From contig CAKPSD010000001.1 of assembly GCA_934183255.1 (NCBI GenBank), forward strand, positions 930,001 through 994,000: a DNA stretch of 64,000 nucleotides, read 5' to 3'. A program made the position numbers and the translations under genes. This DNA comes from an uncultured Bacilli bacterium. Its GTDB lineage: Bacteria > Bacillota_I > Bacilli_A > RFN20 > DUOF01. The first letter of the stretch is position 1. Every line of letters starts with the position of its first letter. This document shows, one piece after another, positions 51,951-61,399 of the stretch. The notes under the pieces were generated by a model. It was not told the DNA's origin. It saw nothing but the letters and a program-made list of their open reading frames with translations, and made no database searches.

Positions 51951-52286
51951 ATGAAATGTGTTATTGAGTGTATAAAACCTTTTAAAAATATGATGGAAAT
52001 TATAACTTTGAAAGATGGTAAAATATATTATGATGATGGTAGATACGAAAAAATGATATTAGATGATACTAATGTTGTTGATGATATTTATGAATCATTA
52101 TTTAAAACAGTTTTTAAGTGGAAGCAAGAATATATTGGTGAAAGAGTATATGATGGTGAAAAGTATTTAATTGAATTTGATGTTAATCATAAAAAGAAAA
52201 AATATAAAATACAAAATAAATTTCCTGAAAATTGGGATGAGTTTATAGATGTTAAAAATAAGATTTTATCTTATGATGAGGAGTAG
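51951..52286 (+). CDS. Hypothetical protein, first of a tandem pair
   Basis: A 111-residue protein from the ATG at 51951, behind GGTGATAG. It contains a block FKWKQEYIGERVYDGEKYLI followed by VNHKKKKYKIQ and FPENWDEF, all of which recur in the next gene. It is small and soluble, with a run of Lys in the middle. No known family. A tandem duplication of an ancestral gene is the simplest explanation, and the block may be a new conserved domain in this lineage. Confidence 0.7.
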   Translation: MKCVIECIKPFKNMMEIITLKDGKIYYDDGRYEKMILDDTNVVDDIYESLFKTVFKWKQEYIGERVYDGEKYLIEFDVNHKKKKYKIQNKFPENWDEFIDVKNKILSYDEE

Positions 52287-52289
52287 TTT

Positions 52290-52631
52290 ATGGAGATTTT
52301 AATAAATAATATAAAAGATTATTCAAAAAAAGAGAAAACTATAGTTATTAGAGATAATGGTATTTCTTTAATTGATGGTAATTCTTGCTATGAAAAGATG
52401 TTAAGTAAAGATTTGAATTTAGTTAATAATGTACAAAATGAATTAAGGAAAATTATGTTTGATTGGAAAGAGGAGTATATTGGTAATAGAAAAATCGATG
52501 GAGAAAAATTTCATATTACTGTGGACATTAATCACAAGAAAAGGAAATATAAAATACAAAATAGATTTCCTTCAAATTGGGATGAGTTTTTAAAAGTTAT
52601 AGAAGAAATCACAGGAGATGAGAATATATGA
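52290..52631 (+). CDS. Hypothetical protein, second of a tandem pair
   Basis: A 113-residue paralogue of the preceding gene. FDWKEEYIGNRKIDGEKFHI, then INHKKRKYKIQ and FPSNWDEF, match the first copy position by position. The N termini are more different. It begins 3 bases after the first copy ends and is coupled by a 4-base overlap to the next gene. Together the three form one operon after recA. Function unknown. Confidence 0.7.
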   Translation: MEILINNIKDYSKKEKTIVIRDNGISLIDGNSCYEKMLSKDLNLVNNVQNELRKIMFDWKEEYIGNRKIDGEKFHITVDINHKKRKYKIQNRFPSNWDEFLKVIEEITGDENI

Positions 52632-53257
52632 TGAATGAATATATTTTGAATAATATAAGTAAACAACTATATAAAATTGAAATTGCTATTAGTGAGTATT
52701 TGGGAAAACAGTATTTTGAAATAGTTAATAAAAGATTGAATGATATAGATTTTGTTTTGGTTAGAGAAAATGGTGTTGTCTCTTTTGAAAATGAAGAAGT
52801 GTATGTTGGAGAAGAACCTATATGTATTAAAAATGGAGAAAAAAATATAATTGCTTTTCCCTTAAACTTCTTTAATAAAAAAGCAAATAATATAGCATTT
52901 GTTCATTTATTACTCCATTGTATTTTAGATGATTATAAAAATATTGAAGGGTATAATGAGACTTTGATTGATTATATGGCTAATGATATGGGTGATATTT
53001 TAAGAAAGTATAAAATAAATGTTCTTTCAAATAAAGAACCAGTTTATAAATCTAATAGTTTGTATACAAGATTTTATTCTCTAATTGAAGATTACTATAT
53101 AAAAAATAAAAATAAAATAATTAAAAATTATATGAGTGATGGAATTAAAGTGATTGATCATGATGAAAAATTGTTAGCTTATGAAGTTGAAAAAGAATTC
53201 GAAAAGTTTTGTTATAGTCCTCATGAAGTTAAAGAAAATAAAATAATAAGAAAATAA
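52628..53257 (+). CDS. Hypothetical protein, third in the small-gene operon
   Basis: A 209-residue soluble protein with no signal or membrane segment. FVHLLLHCILDD in the middle looks like a helix that could be the remnant of a metalloprotease-like HExxH region, but Glu is missing, so no such activity is claimed. The rest is acidic to basic mixed. It overlaps the tandem-pair gene by four bases, indicating a shared mRNA. The neighbour downstream is rny, which has its own promoter. No family is recognised. Confidence 0.6.
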   Translation: MMNEYILNNISKQLYKIEIAISEYLGKQYFEIVNKRLNDIDFVLVRENGVVSFENEEVYVGEEPICIKNGEKNIIAFPLNFFNKKANNIAFVHLLLHCILDDYKNIEGYNETLIDYMANDMGDILRKYKINVLSNKEPVYKSNSLYTRFYSLIEDYYIKNKNKIIKNYMSDGIKVIDHDEKLLAYEVEKEFEKFCYSPHEVKENKIIRK

Positions 53258-53271
53258 TGATAGGTGAATTA

Positions 53272-53301
53272 TTGTTAAAAGTGGGTAAAATATATTAAAA
53301 T
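53272..53301 (+). promoter_or_regulatory. Probable promoter of rny
   Basis: TTGTTA and TAAAAT spaced by 18 bases, about 60 bases ahead of the rny start. The spacer and elements are acceptable but not perfect. Confidence 0.45.
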
Positions 53302-53360
53302 AAATTTGTATAGAAATATACGTTTAATAAATAATCACTAAATGAATGGGGGAAAAATAA

Positions 53361-54911
53361 ATGGAGATTGTTTGGATCCTACTTGGTTTAGTTGTTGGTG
53401 CAGCTGGTGGCATTGTTTTAATGAGATTTAAGCCATTATTTGGTCTTAAAAACATAGATTCAAAAGTTAATAATATTATTAAAGAAGCAGAGGAAAAGGC
53501 AAATAATATTAAGCATAATGCTGAAGTTGAGGCTAAAGCTTTAACTTATGAAATGAAGCAAAATGCTGAAAAAGAAATTAAAGAAATGAAAGTTGAAATT
53601 GTCGAAGCAGAAAACAAACTTGATGTTAGAGAAGATAACATTAATCGTAGAGATAATGCACTTTTAGTTAAAGAAGAAAATCTAGAAAACAAATTAAAAC
53701 AATTAAATGAAAAAACCGAACAATTAAATAGTAGAGAATATGAAATTAATATGAAAAATGAGTCTGTTACTAAAGAACTTGAAAGAGTTGCTAGTTTAAC
53801 AGTTAGTGAAGCAAAAAAAGAATTATTTAAAATAGTTGAAGAAAAAACAAAGAATGAGACAACTTTATATATTAAAAATAAAGAAGAGGAGGCTAAACTT
53901 AAGGCAAATGATACAGCTAAACAAATCTTAAGTATAGCTATCGAAAAATTTTCTCAAGAAGTTGCAGGAGAGAAAACTGTTAGTACTGTAAGTTTACCTA
54001 ATGATGAATTAAAAGGTAGAATTATAGGTAGAGAAGGTAGAAATATTAGAACAATTGAACAATTAACTGGTGTTGATTTAATTATTGATGATACTCCAGA
54101 AGTTATTAGCGTTTCTTGTTTTGATCCAATTAGAAGAGAAACTGCAAGAATTGCTCTTGAAAATTTAATTAAAGATGGAAGAATCCAACCAGGAAGAATA
54201 GAAGAAGTTGTAGAAAAAGCCAAAGAAGAAGTTAACGAATCTATTATGAAAGCTGGAGAAGATGCTATTTTTGAATTAGGTATAGCTAGAATGAGTACAG
54301 AAATGATTCAAACTTTAGGTAAGTTAAAATATCGTACTAGTTATGGGCAAAATGTATTACAACATTCAATGGAAGTTGCTTATCTTACTGGTATTATGGC
54401 TGCAGAATTAGGTCTTGATCAAAATCTTGCTAGAAGAGCAGGCTTACTACACGATATAGGTAAAGCATTAGATTTTGAAGTTGAAGGAAGTCACGTTGAG
54501 TTAGGTGCAAGACTTGCTAAAAAATATAATGAAAATCCAATAGTTATTAATGCTATTGAATCACACCATGGTGATGTTGAAGCAACTAATGTATATTCTC
54601 ACTTAGTTAGTGCTGCTGATACTTTAAGTGCTGCTAGACCTGGTGCAAGAAGCGAAACATTAGAAAACTATATTAAACGTGTTGAAAAACTAGAAGAATT
54701 ATCTCATAGTTTTGAGGGTGTTAAAGAAGCTTATGCAATTCAAGCTGGTAGAGAAGTTAGAGTTATGGTAATACCTGAAAAAGTAGATGATTTACAAGCG
54801 TTTAGATTAGCTAAAGAATTAAAAGATAAAATTGAAAATGAATTAACATATCCTGGACAAATAAAAGTAACTGTAATTAGAGAAACTAGAGCTAATGAGG
54901 TTGCTAAGTAA
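53361..54911 (+). CDS. rny: Ribonuclease Y
   Basis: A 516-residue protein. Residues 1-22 are a membrane helix, 30-165 a long coiled coil, about 205-270 a KH RNA-binding domain (GRIIGREGRNIRTIEQLTG), and about 335-430 an HD domain with HDIGKALDF near residue 364 and later EGSHVELGA. RNase Y is the membrane-tethered endonuclease that starts mRNA decay in Firmicutes and is also in the degradosome. It is followed by ymdB with a 2-base gap, the standard Bacillus order. Confidence 0.97.
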   Translation: MEIVWILLGLVVGAAGGIVLMRFKPLFGLKNIDSKVNNIIKEAEEKANNIKHNAEVEAKALTYEMKQNAEKEIKEMKVEIVEAENKLDVREDNINRRDNALLVKEENLENKLKQLNEKTEQLNSREYEINMKNESVTKELERVASLTVSEAKKELFKIVEEKTKNETTLYIKNKEEEAKLKANDTAKQILSIAIEKFSQEVAGEKTVSTVSLPNDELKGRIIGREGRNIRTIEQLTGVDLIIDDTPEVISVSCFDPIRRETARIALENLIKDGRIQPGRIEEVVEKAKEEVNESIMKAGEDAIFELGIARMSTEMIQTLGKLKYRTSYGQNVLQHSMEVAYLTGIMAAELGLDQNLARRAGLLHDIGKALDFEVEGSHVELGARLAKKYNENPIVINAIESHHGDVEATNVYSHLVSAADTLSAARPGARSETLENYIKRVEKLEELSHSFEGVKEAYAIQAGREVRVMVIPEKVDDLQAFRLAKELKDKIENELTYPGQIKVTVIRETRANEVAK

Positions 54912-54913
54912 TA

Positions 54914-55690
54914 ATGAAAGTATTATTTTTAGGAGATATATATAGTAAAAGTGGCCGTAATGTTGTAAGAAAACATTTAAGCGAGTTAAAGAAAAAATAT
55001 GATATAGATTTAACTATAGCTAATGGAGAAAATTCTGCGCATGGTAAAGGTATGACTAAAGCTATTTATGATGAACTAATGAGTTTAGGAATAGATGCTT
55101 TTACAATGGGTAACCATTTTTTGAAAAATAACGATATTCTTAAATGGATTGATAAAGTTAATAATATTGCTAGGCCTCTTAATATTGAGGGAGTAGTTGA
55201 GGGTGTTGGTAGCATTGTTATTGATACTAAAAAAGGAAAAGTTAGAATAACTAATCTAATAGGAAGATTATTTATTAGAGAATTTGAAGCACTTAATCCT
55301 TTTGAGGTTATGGATGATCTCCTTTGCGAGGAAGATGAAATAATACATATTGTAGATTTTCATGCAGAAGCAAATGGGGAAAAGAAAAGTTTAGCGTATT
55401 ATCTTGATGGTAAGGTTAGTGCACTTTTAGGTACACATACACATGTTCAAACGGCTGATAATAGAGTATTACCAAAGGGGACTGCTTATATTAGCGATGT
55501 TGGCTTTTGTGGAGCATATGAGAGTGTGCTAGGAATAGAAATTGATAATGCAATAGCTTTTTCTAAGGATCATGATTTTAGAAAACATAATCCTAGTGAA
55601 AGTGAAGGAGAGTTAAATGCTGTTGTTATAGATATTGATGAAAAAACAGGAAAAAGTAATAGTATAGAAAGAATATATATCAAACCTTAA
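54914..55690 (+). CDS. ymdB: YmdB-type metallophosphoesterase
   Basis: A 258-residue protein with the YmdB layout: MKVLFLGDIYSKSG near the start (first metal Asp), TIANGENSAHGKG, AFTMGNHF and HVQTADNR, which supply the metal ligands. In Bacillus it hydrolyses 2',3'-cyclic nucleotides and affects biofilm and RNA decay. Two bases separate it from rny. Length matches. Together with spoVS downstream this is the conserved rny-ymdB-spoVS block of spore formers. Confidence 0.93.
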   Translation: MKVLFLGDIYSKSGRNVVRKHLSELKKKYDIDLTIANGENSAHGKGMTKAIYDELMSLGIDAFTMGNHFLKNNDILKWIDKVNNIARPLNIEGVVEGVGSIVIDTKKGKVRITNLIGRLFIREFEALNPFEVMDDLLCEEDEIIHIVDFHAEANGEKKSLAYYLDGKVSALLGTHTHVQTADNRVLPKGTAYISDVGFCGAYESVLGIEIDNAIAFSKDHDFRKHNPSESEGELNAVVIDIDEKTGKSNSIERIYIKP

Positions 55691-55752
55691 TTTAAAATTA
55701 TTATCATAATATATTTAAAGTTAAAATATATTAAATTAAGGAGGAAATAACA

Positions 55753-56016
55753 ATGACAGAAATATTAAAAGTATCTACAAAATCTAATCCAAATTTAGTG
55801 GCAGGTGCCTTAGTAAATATTTTAAAAGAAAAAGAAAATGTTGAAATACATTCAATAGGAGCAGGTGCTTTAAATCAAGCTATTAAAGCGGTTGCTATAG
55901 CAAGAGGGTTTGTGGCACCTAGTGGTAAAGAAATTGTTGTTATACCATCATTTTGGGAAGTAACCATTGATAATCAAATAAAAACAGCAATTAAATTAGT
56001 TGTTAAATTTCAATAA
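55753..56016 (+). CDS. spoVS: Stage V sporulation protein S
   Basis: An 87-residue SpoVS protein, with LKVSTKSNPNLVAGALV, the GAGALNQAIKAVAIARGFV block and the VVIPSFWE stretch all conserved. It acts in spore coat formation and core dehydration and also in cell division. AGGAGG lies before the ATG. It follows ymdB in the order known from Bacillus. SpoVS-like proteins occur in a few non-sporulating bacteria, but here three sporulation genes are present in one window. Confidence 0.95.
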   Translation: MTEILKVSTKSNPNLVAGALVNILKEKENVEIHSIGAGALNQAIKAVAIARGFVAPSGKEIVVIPSFWEVTIDNQIKTAIKLVVKFQ

Positions 56017-56021
56017 AAAAT

Positions 56022-56044
56022 AGAGTCATTGACTCTTTTTTTTT
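56022..56044 (+). terminator. Terminator after spoVS
   Basis: AGAGTC/GACTCT with an ATT loop, then eight T. Confidence 0.8.
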
Positions 56045-56099
56045 AGTTTAATTGATTTAACTTATCTATAATTATATAATTTAAATGTGAGGTTATATA

Positions 56100-58961
56100 A
56101 TGAAGAAATGGTTTAAAGAAAAAATATTAAATAACAATAAAAATACTGTACTATTAGTATTTTTTAGTGGTTTATTAATTTTAACTATTTATCAAATTAT
56201 TTTGTTATGTAGAGGAACTTATTTTAATAGTAATTCAGATGATGTTGTACAGTACTCGCCAATATTATTACAATATATAGAAAATATAAAACATGGTAAA
56301 TTTGGATGGTTTAACTTTACTAATGGAACAGGTTCATCTGTTTTTGCAGATGCCTATTATGTTCCTATAGATATTTTTTCTATACTTACATTTTTGTTTA
56401 GTTTTATAATGGATGGAAGCATAGCATTTTCTTGTGTTGAATTATTAAAAGTAGTATTAGGTGTGACTGCGTTTGCGTTCTTTTTACAAAAATGCAAATA
56501 TAGTAATGTAATAGTATTGATTTTATCTTTTATGTATTTCGCAACAGGAGGAGCATGGGTTTTTTCTACATATCCTACTTATTTTTCTTTAATGTTTTAT
56601 TTGCCTGTTTCTTTACTTGTAGTTAAGTATTATATAGATGGTAAAAAATGGATTCTTCCTTTATATGGATTTGCTCTTATTTTATATAATTTTTATAATG
56701 CATATACTTTGTTTATATTTATGTTATTTGATTATATAGTAATATCTATTAGAGATAATTATATAAATATAAAAAAGCTTATAAAGGATTCATTTATGTT
56801 TGGATGTCATATTGTATTGTCTGTTGTTATGGGGATGTTTATATTACTTCCAAGTGTTTTATATATAATTAATTATACTAGTAGAAATGTTGTGAAATTT
56901 GATTGGTTTTATGAAATAAATGTTTATTTTAAAATGATATATAAAATGTTTGTATATGAATCAGGTGTAGATAATTTAAAGACTGGAATGATGTATACTG
57001 GAACATACGCTAATTCGCAGTACAGCTTTTATGTTGGAATTTTAGGAATGTATATTTTACTTATGCTATTTTATTTAAAAGATAGAACAAGCAAAATTTA
57101 CAAATTGGTATTAGTTTCTATACTAGTGATGGCCATATTTCCAATATTTTCAATGATATTTTCTGGAGTTGGAGTTGCTTATACTAGATGGTTGTCTTAT
57201 TCTCAAATAGTATTGTTATTTTTTATAGGGCATGTTATTAGTCAAAAAGAATTCAATCTTTCATTAAATAAAAAAAATATGTGCATATTTATTGGCTTAA
57301 TAGCAATTTATTTAGTGTTTATAATATGTTTTGTTATTCAATACAGAATTGAAAATAAAATTTCATATCTTTCATTAATTGTTAAAACGGCAATAGCTTT
57401 TGTGTTTGTTATAGTATTTATAGTATTTTTAATTAGTAAACAGAAAGAATTATTGTTTAGCTCTGCAATCATAGAAATGGTAGTAGCTATAATTTTAAAT
57501 TTGTCTACTCCATGGAGTACATCTAATATTAACAATAATAATTATTATAAAGAAATAAATAATATAAAAAATCATGTAGAAATTGATGATTTAAACAGAG
57601 TATTTGTTTCTAATAGAGCTTATCATAATTTAAATAGGAGACAAAATGTTTTGACTAATGAAACAATTTTTCACTCTTTTATTTCAAAATATATAAAAGA
57701 ATTTGAATATTTATATGATGATAAAGGGTCATTAACTACAACTTTTATAGGTAGTAGATATGATTTTAATTTTTCTAGAATTTTAGATTATAGGTATATT
57801 GTTATGCCAAAAAGTGAAGAAAGATTGATTGATTATAATTTGGAATTTTTAGTAAAAAAGTATGAAAATAGTGAAATGATAATATACGAAAACAAAAATT
57901 ATAATTCTTTTTATGTATATGAAAATTATTATGATGAAAATGAAGTTTATGACATAAATAATTTAAATATATTAGATTTAGAAGAAAAATTGTTTGACGC
58001 GGTTATTTTGAATGATAAAAATTATAATTTAAATAAAATTGATTTTAATTATAATAATAGTGCTAATAAGATTGAAATTATGCAAGATCTTAATTTAGTA
58101 AAAGAAGGAAATTACTATGTAAGCAATTTAGAAAATGAAAATATAAGCTTTTCTGGTTATGTATATATAAAGGCAGAAAACTACAATAATATAAAAAGTA
58201 TAAAAATAAATGATGGCGAGATTAATAAATGTTTTAATAAAGGAAGTTATTATACATGTGAATTTAGTGACTCTCTTAAGAACATTATTTTCGAAACTAG
58301 TGGTGAGATTAGCGAAAATTATAAATTCGTTATTATTAAGGAGGAAAATAATACTGATTATACTTATATAAAATTAAATGAAAATCTTGTAGATAAATAT
58401 GTTAGTTATTATATAAATTTTTATAAGGGAAAAGATGTAACTTTTGTAGATGAAAATAATAACACATTAGTTTGCCCTTATGGATCTTGTTACTTTAAAG
58501 ATTTTAAACCCGTTGCAATGTTTATTCAAACAACCCCTTATATAGGAAAAGATGAGTGGACTTTATACTACAAAGCTAATGATTTGGAAGGATATATTAA
58601 CAAAAATGATAAATTACTAGCAAGCAATAAGAGTTTAAGTTATAATAAATCAGCAATTAATATAAAATACCACAAGGAAAGTGAAAATGCTAATGATCAA
58701 GTTATTGTTTTACCTATAACATATAGTGATGAATGGAAAGTTTATGATTCTAATTATGAAGTGGTTAGGGTAAATGGTGGATTTGTTGGTATAATAGTAA
58801 AGAACGAGATAAAAGATATTGATGTTACAATAAAGTTTAAACCTGTAGGGATAAAGAGTGGTTTTATTATTAGTTCAATTGGTATACTTATGTATTGTAT
58901 GTATCTTGGGATAAACATATATGTGAAAAGAAAGAAGGAAGTAAGTAATGAGCATATTTAA
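56100..58961 (+). CDS. YfhO-like large membrane protein
   Basis: A 953-residue protein with about 12 membrane helices in the first 480 residues and a large beta-rich extracytoplasmic part in residues 490-920, followed by a final helix. The N-terminal block SDDVVQYSPI and the topology match bacterial YfhO-type proteins, GT-C-fold enzymes that glycosylate lipoteichoic acid with undecaprenyl-linked sugars. Its 3' end overlaps uppS by 14 bases, so it may be co-transcribed with the enzyme that makes the lipid carrier. The soluble half is large and repeats a Tyr/Asn-rich pattern. Confidence 0.75.
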   Translation: MKKWFKEKILNNNKNTVLLVFFSGLLILTIYQIILLCRGTYFNSNSDDVVQYSPILLQYIENIKHGKFGWFNFTNGTGSSVFADAYYVPIDIFSILTFLFSFIMDGSIAFSCVELLKVVLGVTAFAFFLQKCKYSNVIVLILSFMYFATGGAWVFSTYPTYFSLMFYLPVSLLVVKYYIDGKKWILPLYGFALILYNFYNAYTLFIFMLFDYIVISIRDNYINIKKLIKDSFMFGCHIVLSVVMGMFILLPSVLYIINYTSRNVVKFDWFYEINVYFKMIYKMFVYESGVDNLKTGMMYTGTYANSQYSFYVGILGMYILLMLFYLKDRTSKIYKLVLVSILVMAIFPIFSMIFSGVGVAYTRWLSYSQIVLLFFIGHVISQKEFNLSLNKKNMCIFIGLIAIYLVFIICFVIQYRIENKISYLSLIVKTAIAFVFVIVFIVFLISKQKELLFSSAIIEMVVAIILNLSTPWSTSNINNNNYYKEINNIKNHVEIDDLNRVFVSNRAYHNLNRRQNVLTNETIFHSFISKYIKEFEYLYDDKGSLTTTFIGSRYDFNFSRILDYRYIVMPKSEERLIDYNLEFLVKKYENSEMIIYENKNYNSFYVYENYYDENEVYDINNLNILDLEEKLFDAVILNDKNYNLNKIDFNYNNSANKIEIMQDLNLVKEGNYYVSNLENENISFSGYVYIKAENYNNIKSIKINDGEINKCFNKGSYYTCEFSDSLKNIIFETSGEISENYKFVIIKEENNTDYTYIKLNENLVDKYVSYYINFYKGKDVTFVDENNNTLVCPYGSCYFKDFKPVAMFIQTTPYIGKDEWTLYYKANDLEGYINKNDKLLASNKSLSYNKSAINIKYHKESENANDQVIVLPITYSDEWKVYDSNYEVVRVNGGFVGIIVKNEIKDIDVTIKFKPVGIKSGFIISSIGILMYCMYLGINIYVKRKKEVSNEHI

Positions 58962-59682
58962 AAGGAAAAGTGTGGATATGGCTAGAGTTCCTAAACATGT
59001 GGCTTTTATTATGGATGGTAATGGAAGATGGGCTAAAAAAAGAGGGCTAGTTAGAACTGCAGGACATGAAGAAGGCGCAAAAAGAGTGCAAGATTTAGCT
59101 AGAAATGCTAAGGAGTTTGGAATAAAAGTTGTTACAGTATATACTTTTTCTACTGAAAATTGGAAAAGACCTAAAGAAGAAGTTGATTACATATTTAATC
59201 TAGTTAAAAAACTTTTAATAGAAGGTAAAGAAGACTTTATGAAAAATAATGTTAGAGTTTACTTTATTGGTAAAATAGATGAATTAGATGAAGATTTTAG
59301 AAAGCTTATTTATGAAACAATGGAAGAAACAAAAAATAATGATGGTATAACATTAAATTTTGCTTTTAACTATGGTGGTAGAAGCGAAATTACAGAAATG
59401 GTTAAAAATATAGCTAATGATTGTGTTACAAACAAAATTAAAGTAGACGATATTAACGAAAAACTTATTGATAGTTATTTAATGACTAAAGATTTACCTC
59501 CAATTGATCTAATGGTTAGAACTAGTGGTGAAGTAAGGTTATCTAATTTTCTTTTATGGCAACTTGCATATAGTGAGTTAATATTTACTGGTACTTATTG
59601 GCCAGATTTCGATAAGAAAAATTTAGAAAAGATTTTAATTGAATTTCAATCTAGAAATAGAAGGTATGGTGGATTGAAGTGA
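58948..59682 (+). CDS. uppS: Undecaprenyl diphosphate synthase
   Basis: A 244-residue cis-prenyltransferase that makes undecaprenyl diphosphate from isopentenyl and farnesyl diphosphates, the lipid carrier for peptidoglycan and teichoic acids. The conserved IMDGNGRWAKKRG (catalytic Asp at residue 23), FSTENWKRP, and MVRTSGEVRLSNF with the basic diphosphate site are all present. Overlaps the upstream YfhO-like gene and the downstream small-export gene (GTGA). Confidence 0.97.
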   Translation: MSIFKRKSVDMARVPKHVAFIMDGNGRWAKKRGLVRTAGHEEGAKRVQDLARNAKEFGIKVVTVYTFSTENWKRPKEEVDYIFNLVKKLLIEGKEDFMKNNVRVYFIGKIDELDEDFRKLIYETMEETKNNDGITLNFAFNYGGRSEITEMVKNIANDCVTNKIKVDDINEKLIDSYLMTKDLPPIDLMVRTSGEVRLSNFLLWQLAYSELIFTGTYWPDFDKKNLEKILIEFQSRNRRYGGLK

Positions 59683-60350
59683 GTGGGGCAATACAAAAAA
59701 TAGTTTTAAAAATATTTGGAAATAATCCAATACTAGCAACTATATTTATAGCTATGATTCCTATTATTGAACTTAGAGGAGCTATACCATTTGGAAGTAG
59801 CAAGGAAATATGGGGAGAAAAGGCTCTTTCTATTTGGGAAAGTGCTTTGTATAGTGTTATAGGATCTGTTATATCTGCTGTTATTATTATTCTTTTGCTT
59901 ATACCTATTTTTAATTTACTAAAGAAAACTAAATTCTTTAAAAAACTAGTAATGTCTTTTGAAGAAAAGTTTAAAAAGCAAAGTGATAAGATAGAGAATG
60001 AAGCAGAACATAACAAAAATAAAAAGTTTAAGAAATGGTTAGGCGTTATGACTTTTGTGGCTATTCCTTTACCTTTAACTGGTGTTTGGACTGGTAGCGC
60101 AGTAGCAGTATTTTTGCAAATGGGATTTTTGAGTAGTTTTACTGCCGTTTCTGCAGGTGCAATGGTAGCGGCATGCATTATGATGCTTGTTAGTAAAACA
60201 TTAGGCGATAAAGCATTAGTTATATTTTATGTTTTTCTTGCTTTTTTTGTTGTTCTAATTACTTTCTATATAGTTAAAGCTATAGTTAAAAGTAAAAAAG
60301 ATAATAAAGAAGAAAAAATAAGTAAAGAGCAAAATAAAAACCTCGATTGA
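59679..60350 (+). CDS. Small multidrug-export-type membrane protein (COG2426)
   Basis: A 223-residue membrane protein starting with GTG overlapping the uppS stop. The pattern ILATIFIAMIPIIELRGAIPFG is the hallmark of the COG2426 'small multidrug export' family, with five to six helices. The family name is historical; the real cargo is uncertain, and lipid or ion functions have been suggested for relatives. Coupling to uppS hints at a role in envelope lipid handling. A shared bidirectional terminator lies behind it. Confidence 0.8.
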   Translation: MSGAIQKIVLKIFGNNPILATIFIAMIPIIELRGAIPFGSSKEIWGEKALSIWESALYSVIGSVISAVIIILLLIPIFNLLKKTKFFKKLVMSFEEKFKKQSDKIENEAEHNKNKKFKKWLGVMTFVAIPLPLTGVWTGSAVAVFLQMGFLSSFTAVSAGAMVAACIMMLVSKTLGDKALVIFYVFLAFFVVLITFYIVKAIVKSKKDNKEEKISKEQNKNLD

Positions 60351-60358
60351 GGTTTTTT
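60336..60358. terminator. Bidirectional terminator between the export gene and GT2 gene
   Basis: AAAAACCTC/GAGGTTTTT with a GATT loop, 9 bp. It serves both converging genes, and lies 4 bases before the end of the GT2 gene. Confidence 0.88.
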
Positions 60359-60361
60359 ATT

Positions 60362-61288
60362 TTATAAATTTATTTTTTCTCTCACTATATAATTAGGTCT
60401 TCCTTTTACTTCATCATACATTCTAGAAACATATAAATTTGTTAACCCAGTATGCACCATCATTAGTGAAGCAATTATAGTGATGCTTGGGAACAACCAA
60501 GCAGTTAATGGTAGGAATATTTTAAAACAAGCTAAGATAATGAATGTCAAGAAACAAACAAGAGATAGTGCACCTAGCATTAAACCGTGTTTTAAAGGAA
60601 GAGTTAAAGGATAATCACTATTTGCAATTATTCCATCTTTAGCTAACTTTACTAATTTCTTTACAGTGTATTTAGTTTCACCTGCAACTCTTTTATCTCT
60701 ATCAAATTCAACGTAAGTTTGTTTATAACCAACCCAACTTGTTATTCCTCTTAAAAATCTATTATGTTCAGGCATTGAACAAATAGTGTTTATTACTTTA
60801 CGGTCGAATAATTTAAAATCTCCAACTTTAGCAGGTATTTGCAAACCTGTAATTTTAGTCATAAACTTCATGTAAGCGCTAGAAGTAAACTTTTTAAAAA
60901 AGGTTTCTCCTTCTCTTATTGTTCTACGGCCATGTACAACTTCATATCCTTCTTTCCACTTTTCAATCATATCTAAAATGGCTTCTGGCTTGTCTTGTAA
61001 GTCGACATCAATATCTACGACAGCTTGTCCTTTACTTTCTTTAAAACCACATAATAAGGCCGCTTGTTGGCCAAAGTTTCTAGAAAAGTCTATTACTTTT
61101 ATTCTTTTGTCTTTGCTTGCTAAATCCATAAGAATATTATATGTATTGTCTTTACTTCCATCATTTACAAATATTATTTCATAGGTTTCTTTTGTTTTCT
61201 CCATTACAGGTATTATTCTTTCATAGAATAAAGGGATAGATTGTTCCTCATTAAATACTGGTACTACAATTGAATATTTTATTTCCAT
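60362..61288 (-). CDS. GT2 glycosyltransferase of the polyprenyl-phosphate type
   Basis: A 308-residue protein from the ATG at 61288 behind GAGGTG. Residues 1-230 are a GT2 family fold with YSIVVPVFNEEQSI at the N terminus, FVNDGSKDNT, and VDIDVDLQDKPE holding the metal Asp residues. Two membrane helices near the C terminus complete the GtrB/DPM-like layout. These enzymes load a sugar onto undecaprenyl phosphate for wall or teichoic acid decoration. The GtrA-like flippase candidate is at 49663, and a GT-C enzyme lies at 61400 divergently, only 111 bases away. Confidence 0.9.
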   Translation of the reverse strand: MEIKYSIVVPVFNEEQSIPLFYERIIPVMEKTKETYEIIFVNDGSKDNTYNILMDLASKDKRIKVIDFSRNFGQQAALLCGFKESKGQAVVDIDVDLQDKPEAILDMIEKWKEGYEVVHGRRTIREGETFFKKFTSSAYMKFMTKITGLQIPAKVGDFKLFDRKVINTICSMPEHNRFLRGITSWVGYKQTYVEFDRDKRVAGETKYTVKKLVKLAKDGIIANSDYPLTLPLKHGLMLGALSLVCFLTFIILACFKIFLPLTAWLFPSITIIASLMMVHTGLTNLYVSRMYDEVKGRPNYIVREKINL

Positions 61289-61399
61289 ATTTTTATTACA
61301 CCTCGTAAATAGAGTAACACATTTTTTGTGTATTACAAACAACATAAAAAATATTTTTTATGATATAATTTAATTGTTGTATTAATTGGAGGGTTATTA

